Origin: an uncultured Verrucomicrobiota bacterium | GTDB lineage: Bacteria > Verrucomicrobiota > Verrucomicrobiia > Limisphaerales > UBA9464 | NCBI GenBank assembly: GCA_903880005.1 | Contig: CAIRNV010000487.1 | Coordinates: 1 to 32,417, forward strand | Length of the DNA: 32,417 bases | Reading direction: 5' to 3' | In this document: piece by piece, positions 7,781 to 16,054 of the stretch | Layout of the letters: each line of letters opens with the position of its first letter | Numbering within the stretch: the stretch's first letter is position 1 | Translations under genes and position numbers: made by a program | Notes under the pieces: model-generated | Databases searched by the model: none | Seen by the model: the letters and a program-made list of their open reading frames with translations, nothing else | Told to the model about the DNA's origin: nothing

Positions 7781-8818
7781 GTGACACGACCGGCACGGCA
7801 TTTCGCATCGGACAATTACGCGGGCATCACCCCGGAGGCATGGGCGGCGTTGGCGGAGGCCAACACGGACCACGCGCCGGCCTACGGCAATGATCCGTGG
7901 ACGCAGCGGGCGGCGGATCTCATTCGCGAGGTCTTCGAGACGCCGTGCGAGGTGTTCTTCGTGTTCAACGGCACCGCCGCCAACTCGCTCGCGCTCGCCC
8001 ATTCCACCCAAAGCTACCACTCCGTCCTCTGCCATGAGGTCGCCCATGTCGAAAAGGACGAGTGCGGCGCGCCGGAGTTCTTCGGCAATGGTTCCAAGCT
8101 GCTCCTGCTCCCGGGGGAAAACGGGAAGCTGACGCCGGCGGGCATCGAGGAGGCCGTCCTGCGCCGGACCGACATCCACTATCCCAAGCCCCGCGTCGTC
8201 ACGGTCACGCAATCGACCGAGGTGGGGACGGTGTACACGCCGGCGGAGCTACGGGCGATCGGGGCCATGGCGAAGAAGCATCGCCTGCGCTTCCACATGG
8301 ACGGCGCGCGCTTCGCCAACGCCGTGGCGGCCCTCGGATGCGCGCCGCGCGAGGTGACCTGGCAGGCCGGCGTGGATGTCCTGTGCTTCGGCGGAACCAA
8401 GAATGGCATCCATGTCGGCGAGGCCGTCGTGTTCTTCAACCGCGAGCTCGCGGCGGAGTTCGACTACCGCGCCAAGCAAGGCGGCCAGCTCTGCTCCAAG
8501 ATGCGCTTCGTGTCCGCCCCTTGGGTCGGCATGCTTCGCGAGGGCACGTGGCTCCGGCATGCCACCCAGGCCAACCGCATGGCCCGCCTCATGCACGAAC
8601 TCGTCTCCGCCGTCCCCGGCGTCCGCATCCTCTTCCCGACCGAGGCCAACGCTGTGTTCGTGGACCTCCCCAAGCGCGCCATCGAGGCCATGTGGGCCAA
8701 GGGATGGATGTTCTACAACTTCATCGGCGAGGGCGGATGCCGACTGATGTGCTCCTGGGACACCCGCGAGGAGGATGTCCGGTCCTTCGCCTCGGACCTC
8801 GCGGCCGCCATGGCCTGA
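7781..8818 (+). CDS. Low-specificity L-threonine aldolase
   Basis: The enzyme is a cytoplasmic PLP-dependent lyase (aminotransferase fold I) that splits threonine or allo-threonine to glycine and acetaldehyde. The N-terminus 'HFASDNYAG' is the family's opening motif. 'NGTAANSLAL' is the cofactor phosphate-binding region, 'HMDGARFANA' holds the Asp that contacts the pyridine nitrogen, and 'FGGTKNG' holds the Schiff-base lysine (Lys207). The GTG at 7781 was chosen because it gives 345 residues, the family's normal length, and puts the conserved motif near residue 7. The same frame stays open upstream to 7664, but that stretch is arginine- and proline-rich and unlike the family. The gene follows the metalloprotease by about 150 bp and converges on hsp20. 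Confidence 0.92.
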   Translation: MTRPARHFASDNYAGITPEAWAALAEANTDHAPAYGNDPWTQRAADLIREVFETPCEVFFVFNGTAANSLALAHSTQSYHSVLCHEVAHVEKDECGAPEFFGNGSKLLLLPGENGKLTPAGIEEAVLRRTDIHYPKPRVVTVTQSTEVGTVYTPAELRAIGAMAKKHRLRFHMDGARFANAVAALGCAPREVTWQAGVDVLCFGGTKNGIHVGEAVVFFNRELAAEFDYRAKQGGQLCSKMRFVSAPWVGMLREGTWLRHATQANRMARLMHELVSAVPGVRILFPTEANAVFVDLPKRAIEAMWAKGWMFYNFIGEGGCRLMCSWDTREEDVRSFASDLAAAMA

Positions 8819-8859
8819 ACGCGGCGGGAAAACAGGCCTGCAAACCCAGTGCACGCATG

Positions 8860-8929
8860 AAAAAAAGCCGCCGAGGGCGGCAGCCAGCACGATCCCGTGT
8901 CCTCGTGCTGACCCAAAACCCTCGGCGGC
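8860..8929 (-). terminator. Intrinsic terminator with nested alternative hairpins (hsp20)
   Basis: Read on the minus strand, the hairpin GCCGCC-CTC-GGCGGC (8881-8867) runs straight into seven Ts (8866-8860), a strong Rho-independent terminator about 100 nt past the hsp20 stop. The same 3' arm can instead pair with an upstream copy (8929-8919) in an 11-bp stem CCCTCGGCGGC/GCCGCCGAGGG that encloses a second hairpin, TCGTGCTG/CAGCACGA (8903-8910 with 8885-8892). The two folds exclude each other, and both would leave the T-tract after a stem. Confidence 0.8.
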
Positions 8930-8978
8930 CGTGGCATCAGGCGCTCGTCGGCGCCGCTCCCCGGGGCACCGTCCGCCG

Positions 8979-9428
8979 TTACTCGACGGCGATCTCGATG
9001 GACTTGGTCCGGGCGTTCTCGGCCTTGGGAACCGTGACGCTGAGGACGCCGTCCTTGAACGCGGCCTTGACCGCCTTCGCTTCCAAGGGGACGCCCAGCT
9101 CGAAACTGCGGCCAAAACGTCCCACAAACCGCTCGCGACGATGGAATCGCCCCTCGGTCGTCTCGGTCTCGCCCTTGCGCTCGCCGCTGATCGTGAGCAC
9201 GCCGTCCTCCAAGGACACCTGGACGTCGTCCTTCTTCACGCCGGGCAACTCCACGGAGACGACGAACTGCTTGTCGTCCTCGCGGACGTCGGTGGCCGGG
9301 GCCGCGATGCCGTTGCCGAAGAGCGGCGTGGTGACGTTGGCGTTGGAACGACCGAAGAACCGGTCCAGCTCACGCTCCAGCTCGGCGATGGGGCTGAGGA
9401 TCGGGGGATAGGTACGGATGAGTTTCAT
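8979..9428 (-). CDS. Small heat-shock protein, Hsp20/alpha-crystallin family
   Basis: The protein has 149 residues and is an ATP-independent cytoplasmic holdase. Residues about 44-145 form the alpha-crystallin domain, with 'DVREDDKQFVVSVELPGVKKDDVQVSL' spread over 47-73 in family style, 'LTISGERK', and the closing 'AAFKDGVLSVTVPK' with the conserved A-x-x-x-n-G-v-L motif. The N-terminal arm includes 'ELERELDRFFG'. The start at 9428 is supported by a rare good Shine-Dalgarno here, AAAGGAAAT ending about 4 nt before the ATG. The minus-strand frame continues open far upstream, to about 10919, but that is a GC artefact overlapping the acyltransferase. Stop is TAA and a strong terminator follows. 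Confidence 0.95.
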   Translation of the reverse strand: MKLIRTYPPILSPIAELERELDRFFGRSNANVTTPLFGNGIAAPATDVREDDKQFVVSVELPGVKKDDVQVSLEDGVLTISGERKGETETTEGRFHRRERFVGRFGRSFELGVPLEAKAVKAAFKDGVLSVTVPKAENARTKSIEIAVE

Positions 9429-9431
9429 GAT

Positions 9432-9440
9432 ATTTCCTTT
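9432..9440 (-). promoter_or_regulatory. Shine-Dalgarno of hsp20
   Basis: On the minus strand AAAGGAAAT lies just before the ATG at 9428. It fixes the start of the 149-residue protein. Most genes in this window have no such site, so its presence suggests efficient translation after stress. Confidence 0.6.
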
Positions 9441-9491
9441 TGCTTGATGACTTGTTTCTTGCTCGTTCGGCGCGTCGTCGCGCCGCGTTGC

Positions 9492-9522
9492 GAATAGGGA
9501 AGCCGCCGGCGTGCCGCGCAAG
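9492..9522 (-). promoter_or_regulatory. Possible heat-shock (sigma-32-like) promoter of hsp20
   Basis: On the minus strand CTTGCGC (9522-9516) and CCCTATTC (9499-9492) are 16 bp apart. They resemble the E. coli sigma-32 elements CTTGAAA and CCCCATNT at the long end of the allowed spacing. It would start transcription about 55 nt upstream of the hsp20 ATG. No CIRCE inverted repeat was found in the same region. The match is partial, so this is only a candidate. Confidence 0.3.
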
Positions 9523-9673
9523 AATCCCTGCGTGGTTTTCTTCGTACCTTGCTGCATTCCAACGGTTTCGGAAGGCGAGGGCTTCCACCCCGCCGGGACA
9601 CGACGGGACGGCGGGATACAAGGCCCCATGCACGGGTGACGCGGCGGCGACACAGGGTGCGGCGGCGCCCCGC

Positions 9674-10594
9674 CTAGACCGGCCCCGTCTCGGCGGAGCG
9701 CGCCTGGCTGGCCGAGGGTGCCTTCCACCTTCGATGGACCCAGAACCAGTTCGCCGGGTCCCGAAGGATCGCGGCCTCGAAGGCGGCATTCACGTCGGAC
9801 ATGATGTCGCGAGGGGTGCGACGGGATCCGTCGGCAAGGCACGTGGGGATGACTTGCCCCACCTCGATGCGCCACCGGGCCAAGCCCACGCGATAGCAAA
9901 TGGCGGTGACCACGGGCAGGTCGAAGCGCAGCGCATAGACCGCCGGGGCTGGAGAGGTGGAGCAGTGATGGCCGAAGAAGGGCAACCAAAGGCCCCGGGG
10001 GCCGGCGTGTTGGTCGCTCAGCAAACCGAGCGTGATGTTTTCCGAGGCGAGGGCCGCGCGAACGGCGGCCCCCTCGTGGTTTCGCTCGAAGAACAACGCG
10101 CCGGAACGCCGACGCAGGGATTGGAGGATGCGATCCAGGAACTCCGGGCGCAGCGCCCGATACGTCGTGGCCGAACGCCACGACTTGTCGTCCCGGTTCA
10201 CCCGCGCGTAGAGCTCGAAGTTGCCGAAGTGACCCGCGGCCACCACGAGGCGACGGCCCGCGGGCGTGACCAATCGGTCGAGCCCGACAAGCTCCAGGTG
10301 CGGACGAAGGTCGTCGTCGGACATGGATGCCGTCTTGATCGCGCAGGCGTAGTTCTCGCCCAACCGACGGAAATGCTCGTGGGCGACGCGGCGCTGCGCG
10401 GCCGGGTCGAGCCTGTGCCCCAACGCGCGCCGCAAGTTGTCCAAGGCCACCCTTCGATGACGCCGATCGAGGTGCCATGCCACCGCCCCAAGGCACCGGC
10501 CCACGCGGGCCACGAGGCGAATGGGCAGTTGTTGCAAACCCCACACCAATGCCCGCACGGGCAGGCCGAGGAAAAAGTGGATGAAAGAAGCCAC
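9674..10594 (-). CDS. Lysophospholipid / lipid A acyltransferase (LpxL/HtrB family)
   Basis: The protein belongs to the Lip_A_acyltrans family, membrane-associated enzymes that add secondary acyl chains to lipid A or related lipids. The H-x4-E catalytic motif is seen as 'GHFGNFE' (His122, Glu127 from this start). 'RALRPEFLDRIL' and 'GLLSDQHAG' match the family's acceptor-binding blocks, and 'NWFWVHRRWK' is the typical C-terminal signature. The start is uncertain. GTG at 10594 gives 306 residues, normal for the family, and avoids overlap. An ATG at 10738 would add 48 residues and overlap the start of the divergent ThuA gene. With LpxA at 25933-26787 it supports an LPS outer membrane. Confidence 0.85.
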   Translation of the reverse strand: MASFIHFFLGLPVRALVWGLQQLPIRLVARVGRCLGAVAWHLDRRHRRVALDNLRRALGHRLDPAAQRRVAHEHFRRLGENYACAIKTASMSDDDLRPHLELVGLDRLVTPAGRRLVVAAGHFGNFELYARVNRDDKSWRSATTYRALRPEFLDRILQSLRRRSGALFFERNHEGAAVRAALASENITLGLLSDQHAGPRGLWLPFFGHHCSTSPAPAVYALRFDLPVVTAICYRVGLARWRIEVGQVIPTCLADGSRRTPRDIMSDVNAAFEAAILRDPANWFWVHRRWKAPSASQARSAETGPV

Positions 10595-10701
10595 GAAGAG
10601 AGCGTGCTGATTGAGACCGGTTGCAAGGCGCAGGGGAAGGGTGAATTCGACGCGAGGAATTGGGCGTGGCCGCAAGGCCCGATGCGTGATTGGATTGGCC
10701 C

Positions 10702-11583
10702 ATGACGAAGCGTTGGATGGCGGCATGGGGATGGGCATGGCTGGGCGCGGCCGTGGCCACGGGCGCGGACTCGGTCGAGCGCAAGGTGGTCCTCTTGGCC
10801 GGACGCGCCTCGCACGGGAAAGGCGAGCACGAGTTCAAGGCGGGTTGCGAGGTTCTGGCCGCCGCGTTGGCCCAGATCCCGGGCTTCAAGCCGGTCGTGG
10901 TGACCAACGGATGGCCCACCGACGCCTCGGTGTTCGACGGGGCCCGGGCCGTCGTGATGTACGCCGACGGCGGGAATGGTCATCCAGCCATCGCCAAGGA
11001 TCGCCTCGCGCTGCTGGACGGCTTGGCGGCCAAGGGCGTCGGAATCGCCGCGTTGCACTACGGGGTTGAGGTCCCCAAGGGCGACCCCGGCGAGGCGATG
11101 CTGCGCTGGACCGGCGGCTACTTCGAGACCTTCTGGTCCGTGAACCCCACGTGGACGGCACGGTTTGAATCGTTGCCCGCCCACCCCGTGACCCGCGGGG
11201 TCGCACCCTTCGAGGTCAGGGACGAGTGGTACTATCACATGCGCTTCGTGCCCCAGATGAAGGGTGTCACGCCCATCCTCGCCGTCCTGCCACCGGCGGA
11301 CACGCTCCAGCGCCCGGATGGACCGCACAGCGGCAACCCCGCCGTCCGGGCGTCCGTGGCCAAGGGCGAGCCGCAGGTGTTGATGTGGGTCTATGAACGG
11401 CCGTCGGGCGGCAGGGGCATGGGCTTCACGGGCGGTCATTTCCACAGGAACTGGAGCCACGAAGGCTTCCGCAAGGCCGTGGTCAATGGCGTGGCTTGGA
11501 TCGCCGGATCCGAGATTCCGCCGACGGGTTGGGACTCTCGTCTGACGGCGGGGCAACTGGGTTCCGGGCTGGACGCGAAGTGA
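10702..11583 (+). CDS. Secreted ThuA-domain protein
   Basis: The protein has 293 residues, with a signal peptide over about 1-24 ending 'VATGADS'. The rest is one ThuA-like glutamine-amidotransferase-fold domain, with 'KVVLLAGRASHGKGEHEF' at its start, 'YADGGNGHP' and 'GIAALHYGVEVPKG' in the middle and 'GGHFHRNWSHEGFRKAVVNG' near the end. The final 'HFHRNW' segment is typical of Verrucomicrobia/Planctomycetes homologues annotated as ThuA or trehalose-utilisation proteins. The reaction is not established. It differs from the first ThuA protein in lacking the lipocalin-like domain. ATG 10702 is preferred over a TTG four codons upstream. It is divergent from the acyltransferase. Confidence 0.87.
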   Translation: MTKRWMAAWGWAWLGAAVATGADSVERKVVLLAGRASHGKGEHEFKAGCEVLAAALAQIPGFKPVVVTNGWPTDASVFDGARAVVMYADGGNGHPAIAKDRLALLDGLAAKGVGIAALHYGVEVPKGDPGEAMLRWTGGYFETFWSVNPTWTARFESLPAHPVTRGVAPFEVRDEWYYHMRFVPQMKGVTPILAVLPPADTLQRPDGPHSGNPAVRASVAKGEPQVLMWVYERPSGGRGMGFTGGHFHRNWSHEGFRKAVVNGVAWIAGSEIPPTGWDSRLTAGQLGSGLDAK

Positions 11584-11641
11584 CCGAGATGAACCGAGAG
11601 CGGTTGTCCTGAAGGAGCAGCGATCAACCCGGAATAAGCGG

Positions 11642-11669
11642 TTGACTTCAAGGCCCTCATCCATAGCCT
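11642..11669 (+). promoter_or_regulatory. Candidate sigma-70 promoter of the FecR-like gene
   Basis: TTGACT (11642-11647) is one base from the -35 consensus and TAGCCT (11664-11669) is a weak -10, with 16 bp between. A start near 11676 would give a leader of about 30 nt carrying the strong SD of the next gene. Confidence 0.45.
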
Positions 11670-11693
11670 GCCCAACAGAATTCAAAAGCTGCT

Positions 11694-11699
11694 CAAAGG
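11694..11699 (+). promoter_or_regulatory. Shine-Dalgarno of the FecR-like gene
   Basis: AAAGGA lies 7 nt before the ATG at 11707, one of the few clear ribosome-binding sites in the window. Confidence 0.6.
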
Positions 11700-11706
11700 A
11701 TACACC

Positions 11707-12378
11707 ATGAAGACTTTCGGATGGACGATGCGCGGAATGGGCTGGGTCGGCTCTCTTCTTCTTGCTGCTGCGACAGCCCAAGCAGCCCCAGACGCTGCGA
11801 AGTACACGGTTTCCAGCGCCAGCGGGACGGTCTCCGTCCAGGGTGCTTCCGCCCGGAAGTCCCTTTCCGCCGGCGATGAGTTGTCCAAGGGCGAAACCGT
11901 GGTGACCGCCAAGTCCTCCACGGCCGACATCACCCTGGACGTGGGCGGCACGAGGATTTCGTCAATCCAGGTTTGGGAATTGTCCACCTACACCGTTGGC
12001 GAGACCTCCGTGCAATCCGCCGGCAACAGCGACGCCGTGAAGGCGACCGCCAAGCTCGAGAGCGGTTCCATCTCCGGCTCCTTCTCTGCCAAGTCCTCCG
12101 ACTCCTCCCTCAAGCTGGAGGCCGGCCAAGCCAAGGTTCCCACCTCGGCCGAGGTCAAGCCCTCGACGTCCTTCCTGGTTCGTGGTGACGGCACTGTGTA
12201 CTGCTACAATGGCCAAATCGCCGTGAATTGGGGCGGCAAGGACATCCAACTCCTCACCGGCCAGGTTTTCCTTCCTGCCTCCGGAACCGTTGTTCCGCAC
12301 AACTTGCCCTCGCCCTTCGCCGTCGTTTCGACTCCTTTCGTTCAAGTCGTTTCGCCGACCCAAGCCGGGGGTCGTTGA
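11707..12378 (+). CDS. Secreted FecR-like domain protein
   Basis: The protein has 223 residues. A signal peptide ends near residue 27 ('AAATAQAAP'). The mature part starts 'ASGTVSVQGASARKSLSAGDELSKGETVVTAKSS' in segments that match the FecR fold: a beta strand, a 'G-x-x-l-x-x-G-d' turn and 'ADITLDVGG'. A second half with 'FLVRGDGTVYCYNGQIAV' and 'LLTGQVFLPASG' is again FecR-like. Unlike true FecR anti-sigma regulators it has no transmembrane helix, and no ECF sigma factor is nearby, so it is probably a periplasmic or surface protein with the fold only. It is Ser/Thr/Gly-rich with little cysteine. It has its own promoter, SD and terminator, suggesting strong single-gene expression. Confidence 0.75.
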   Translation: MKTFGWTMRGMGWVGSLLLAAATAQAAPDAAKYTVSSASGTVSVQGASARKSLSAGDELSKGETVVTAKSSTADITLDVGGTRISSIQVWELSTYTVGETSVQSAGNSDAVKATAKLESGSISGSFSAKSSDSSLKLEAGQAKVPTSAEVKPSTSFLVRGDGTVYCYNGQIAVNWGGKDIQLLTGQVFLPASGTVVPHNLPSPFAVVSTPFVQVVSPTQAGGR

Positions 12379-12413
12379 AACCACAGCACGCCGATCTTCG
12401 ATCGCTTGCAGCC

Positions 12414-12450
12414 AAGGCCTGGGTTTATCACAGGCCTTTTTGTTTTTCTT
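12414..12450 (+). terminator. Intrinsic terminator of the FecR-like gene
   Basis: AAGGCCTG (12414-12421) pairs perfectly with CAGGCCTT (12431-12438) across a 9-nt loop, followed by a T-rich tract (TTTTTGTTTTTCTT). It ends the FecR-like transcript before the PQQ-like gene, so the two are separate units. Confidence 0.85.
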
Positions 12451-12508
12451 GGGTGTCGTCATCGCAGCCCTCCGTTGACGTCCGAAACGTCCAACGGCAG
12501 CGTGCGGC

Positions 12509-13750
12509 ATGAAGAAGTTGATCGTCGTCGCCGCCGTGGGGTTGGCCCTGGAGCGCCCAACAGGGTTGTTCGGGGCGGATTGGCCCCAGTACCGCGGACC
12601 TCAACACGACGGCGTGTCGCGGGAAACCATCGACGTCGGCTCGTGGGCCCAAGCAGCGCCGCGGCGTCTTTGGAAGGCTTCCGTGGGGATTGGTTTTTCC
12701 GGCGTGACGGTTTCCGGGGGCCGGGTGTTCACCACCGGCAACAACGGTCTCAAGAAGGGCGGGCAAGACACGGTTTATTGCCTCGACGAGGCGACCGGCA
12801 GGCAGATTTGGGCCTTCAGTTATCCCCAAGATCTCGACCCCAAGTACTACGACGGCGGTCCAGGGGCCACGCCAACCGTGGTCGGCGACAAGGTGTTCAT
12901 CGTTGGACGACACGGCCTCGTCCACGCGTTGGAAGTATCCACGGGCGTCGCCACGTGGTCTCGCGACCTTTCCAAGGACCCTGGGCTGACCGTGCCAGAC
13001 TGGGGCTTCAACAGCTCGGTTCTAGCCGATGGCCCCGCCCTGGTGATCAACGCGGGCTCCGCGGGGATCGCCCTCGACAAGGCGACCGGGAAAGTGCTTT
13101 GGAACACGGGAAAGGACGAATGCGGGTATGGAACCCCGGTGCCATTCGCCCACGATGGCCGACGTCTCCTGGCGATGTTCACGGCGAAGCACGTGGTCGC
13201 GGTTGATCCCGGTTCCGGAAAGGAGGACTGGAGGTTGCCATGGAAGACGGATTGGAACGTGAACGCCGCCGACCCCGTTTTTGAGGGGCATCGCATGTTC
13301 GTGAGTTCGGGCTATGGCACCGGCTGCGCGGCCTACGACCTCTCGGGCACGCCCCCGCGCCGATTGTGGTTCAACAAGGAAATCCGGGCGCAAATGGCGT
13401 CGGCGGTCATCGTCGCAGGCCACGTGTACGGAGTGGATGGCCAAGGCGGCGACAAGGACTCGCGGCTCAAGTGCTTGGATCTCGCGACGGGCGCCTTGAA
13501 ATGGGCCTCGCCCAAGGCCGAGACCGGAAACCTCTCGGCGGTCGGGGACAAGCTCCTGTGGCTCACCGGAGGCGGGGAGTTGGTCGTCGTCGAGGGCAAG
13601 CCCGATGCCTACCACGAACGAGCTCGTGCCCAGGTGAGCAGCGGCAAGCATTGGACGGCCCCGGTCATGGCCAATGGCCGCATCTTTGTGCGGAACGCCA
13701 AGGGCGAGTTGGTGTGCATCGATGCGAAGGGCGGCCACAAGCCCAGCTGA
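12509..13750 (+). CDS. Secreted PQQ-like beta-propeller repeat protein
   Basis: The protein has 413 residues. A signal peptide ends at about residue 22. 'DWPQYRGPQHDGVS' directly after it is the standard opening of the Verrucomicrobia/Planctomycetes family annotated as PQQ-binding-like beta-propeller proteins. Blades repeat the pattern 'V-x-C-L-D-x-A-T-G-x-x-x-W' ('YCLDEATGRQIW', 'ALDKATGKVLW', 'KCLDLATGALKW'). Family members resemble quinoprotein alcohol dehydrogenases and BamB in fold, but no calcium/PQQ catalytic residues or heme motif could be identified here, so an enzymatic role is not claimed. The gene follows the FecR-like terminator, and its 3' end is 20 bp from the convergent CTP synthase stop. 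Confidence 0.85.
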   Translation: MKKLIVVAAVGLALERPTGLFGADWPQYRGPQHDGVSRETIDVGSWAQAAPRRLWKASVGIGFSGVTVSGGRVFTTGNNGLKKGGQDTVYCLDEATGRQIWAFSYPQDLDPKYYDGGPGATPTVVGDKVFIVGRHGLVHALEVSTGVATWSRDLSKDPGLTVPDWGFNSSVLADGPALVINAGSAGIALDKATGKVLWNTGKDECGYGTPVPFAHDGRRLLAMFTAKHVVAVDPGSGKEDWRLPWKTDWNVNAADPVFEGHRMFVSSGYGTGCAAYDLSGTPPRRLWFNKEIRAQMASAVIVAGHVYGVDGQGGDKDSRLKCLDLATGALKWASPKAETGNLSAVGDKLLWLTGGGELVVVEGKPDAYHERARAQVSSGKHWTAPVMANGRIFVRNAKGELVCIDAKGGHKPS

Positions 13751-13770
13751 GCCCTGCACGAGGATTCACC

Positions 13771-15396
13771 TCACGTAGCAAGTCCCAGGGGCCGTGCGTG
13801 CAGGTGCTGGTGAGCCGCATCGATGAAGCCCCTGAAGAGGGGATGCGGCGCGTTGGGCTTGGAGAGGAACTCCGGATGGAATTGCGCCGCGACGAAGAAC
13901 GGATGCCGGGCGATCTCGATCAACTCCACGAGCCGGTCGTCCGGCGTCGTCCCGGCGAACACAAAGCCCGCCTCGGCGAAGGCCTCGCGGTACCGGTTGT
14001 TGAACTCGAACCGATGCCGGTGGCGCTCATGGATCAAGTCCGTCCCGTAGAGTTCCCGTGACCGCGTTCCCGGGGCCAAACGGCAGGGTTGGGAACCGAG
14101 CCGCATGCTGCCGCCCACCTGGGTCACGCCCTTCTGCGATTCCTGAAGGTCGATCACCGGATCGGGGGTCGAAGGGTTGAACTCGGTGGAATGAGCCTGG
14201 GCAAGGCCCAGGACGTTCCGGGCAAACTCGATGACCGCGATCTGCATCCCCAGGCACAGCCCAAGGTAAGGAACGTTGTTTTCGCGCGCATACCGGGCCG
14301 CCCGAATCTTGCCCTCGATCCCTCGGTCGCCAAAGCCGCCCGGGACCAAGATACCACCCAGGCCCTTCAACAACCGCGCGGGATCCCCCGTCTCCACGTC
14401 CTCGGCCTCGATCTGCTCGATCTCGACGCCGCAATCATTCGCGATGCCCCCGTGGATCAGGGCCTCATAAACGGACTTGTAGGCGTCTTGCAGGCCCACG
14501 TACTTGCCCACGACCCCAATGCGCACCCGATGCTGCGGGGCAATGAGACGACGGATGATGTCCTGCCAGTGCGACATGCGGGCCGGCGGGACCTCCAGTT
14601 GCAAGATGCGGCAAACCAAGTCGTCCATCCGCTCGCGCTGGAGCATCAAGGGCACCTCGTAGATGGAGTGGTCCACGTCCTTTTCCTCGATCACCGCCTC
14701 CTGCGGGACATTGCAAAACATGGCCAGCTTTTGCCGCAATTCCTTGTCCAGCGGGTGCTCGGTCCGGCAAACGAGGAGGTGCGGCGTGATGCCGATCTCG
14801 CGCAGCTTCGCCACGGACTGCTGGGTGGGCTTGGTCTTCAGCTCGCCGGCCGCCCGGATGAAGGGAATGTACGTGACATGGAGGAAGCACACGTTCCCCG
14901 GGCCCGCCTCCTGGGCGAACTCCCGGATGGCCTCCAGGAATGGTAGCCCCTCGATGTCGCCCACCGTCCCACCCACCTCCGTGATCAAGACATCGGGGTG
15001 CGTCTCCTCCGCCAGCACATGGATCCGCCGTTGGATTTCATCCGTCACGTGCGGGATCACCTGGACGGTCTTGCCCAGGTAGGCACCACTCCGTTCGTTG
15101 TCGAGGACCTGCTGGTACACCTGCCCGCTCGTCGTGTTGTTGCGACGCGTTAGTTTCGTGCTCGTAAACCGTTCGTAATGCCCAAGGTCCAAGTCCGTCT
15201 CGGCACCGTCGTCGAGGACGTACACTTCGCCATGCTGGTACGGGCTCATCGTGCCAGGGTCGAGGTTGAGGTACGGGTCAAACTTCTGCAGCGTCACGCG
15301 AAGCCCGCGGTTCTCCAGCAACGTGCCCAACGCCGCCGCCGTCAGGCCCTTTCCCAGGGAACTCACCACGCCACCCGTAACGAAGATGTACTTCAT
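13771..15396 (-). CDS. pyrG: CTP synthase (glutamine hydrolysing)
   Basis: The enzyme makes CTP from UTP, ATP and glutamine in the cytoplasm. From ATG 15396 it has 541 residues, the family's usual length. The N-terminal synthase domain begins '[17 protein letters not shown]' (the P-loop) and carries '[19 protein letters not shown]'-type family blocks and '[12 protein letters not shown]'. The C-terminal class I glutamine amidotransferase domain has 'GGFGDRG', the nucleophile elbow 'GLCLGMQ' (Cys381) and the closing 'FHPEF' with the catalytic His and Glu. The frame is open upstream to 15534, but the family motif starts exactly at this ATG. It is divergent from the sulfur-carrier gene. Confidence 0.97.
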   Translation of the reverse strand: MKYIFVTGGVVSSLGKGLTAAALGTLLENRGLRVTLQKFDPYLNLDPGTMSPYQHGEVYVLDDGAETDLDLGHYERFTSTKLTRRNNTTSGQVYQQVLDNERSGAYLGKTVQVIPHVTDEIQRRIHVLAEETHPDVLITEVGGTVGDIEGLPFLEAIREFAQEAGPGNVCFLHVTYIPFIRAAGELKTKPTQQSVAKLREIGITPHLLVCRTEHPLDKELRQKLAMFCNVPQEAVIEEKDVDHSIYEVPLMLQRERMDDLVCRILQLEVPPARMSHWQDIIRRLIAPQHRVRIGVVGKYVGLQDAYKSVYEALIHGGIANDCGVEIEQIEAEDVETGDPARLLKGLGGILVPGGFGDRGIEGKIRAARYARENNVPYLGLCLGMQIAVIEFARNVLGLAQAHSTEFNPSTPDPVIDLQESQKGVTQVGGSMRLGSQPCRLAPGTRSRELYGTDLIHERHRHRFEFNNRYREAFAEAGFVFAGTTPDDRLVELIEIARHPFFVAAQFHPEFLSKPNAPHPLFRGFIDAAHQHLHARPLGLAT

Positions 15397-15536
15397 GGGC
15401 TTGCACGGTCCCAAGGCATGCCCTCCCCTGCCAACGAAAAACCGAGCCAACCCGAGCCGGCCAACGAACGCGCCGCCGCATCGACCGGAACCGACGCTTG
15501 CATGACGCCATTCCCTGGTGGCAGCCTCCGTCAAGC

Positions 15537-15812
15537 ATGGCAGTCAACGTTCGAGTCCCCACCCCGCTCAGGAAGCTCACCGGCGAACAAGAGGTCGTCC
15601 AAGTCAAGCCCGGCACGATCGCCTCCGCCATCGCGGAGTTGGAGCAGCGATTTCCCGGCATTTCCGAACGCCTCGTCGATCCGGCCGGCCAGGTGCGCCT
15701 CTTCGTGAATGTCTATGTCAACGAGAACGACATCCGCTTCCTCCAGGGCAAGGACAGCCCGATCCAGGACGGGGACGAGGTCAGCATCGTGCCCGCCATC
15801 GCCGGCGGCTAG
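15537..15812 (+). CDS. MoaD/ThiS-family sulfur carrier, CysO-like
   Basis: The 91-residue beta-grasp protein ends in a free Gly-Gly ('PAIAGG'), the site that is adenylated and converted to a thiocarboxylate in this family. Its wording is closest to what I recall of mycobacterial CysO: '[10 protein letters not shown]' at the start, 'GISERLVDP', '[14 protein letters not shown]' and '[10 protein letters not shown]'. CysO delivers sulfide to a PLP-dependent cysteine synthase (CysM) and is released by an Mec-type JAMM protease; neither partner is in the window. ThiS or MoaD function is less likely because no thiamine or molybdopterin genes are near. ATG 15537 was preferred to a TTG 13 codons upstream because the family begins there. 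A NIL-domain gene follows 242 bp later. Confidence 0.87.
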   Translation: MAVNVRVPTPLRKLTGEQEVVQVKPGTIASAIAELEQRFPGISERLVDPAGQVRLFVNVYVNENDIRFLQGKDSPIQDGDEVSIVPAIAGG

Positions 15813-16054
15813 GAGGCACCACCTCATCAAGGCCTGACGTTTTCAACGCCTTTGCCGCCCACCCGCCAAGCCGTGGCGGAGCGACCCCGTGGACGAGGGA
15901 ATCCGATCGGGATCAACAGGATGGCGCCGCAGCTTTTCGGGCGTGCCGAGGAAAAATCGATCGCCCCCCTGCGCCGTGGTGAACAACGAGCGAACGACCC
16001 ATCCCCCACTCTGAAACACTTTCGTCCCAGCCACCGTTTCGAACCCAAGACGCC

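Noticed and set aside
8979-10919. A very long minus-strand frame that ends as hsp20
   Set aside because: Only the last 149 codons match Hsp20 and they have their own SD. The upstream part overlaps the acyltransferase in another frame.
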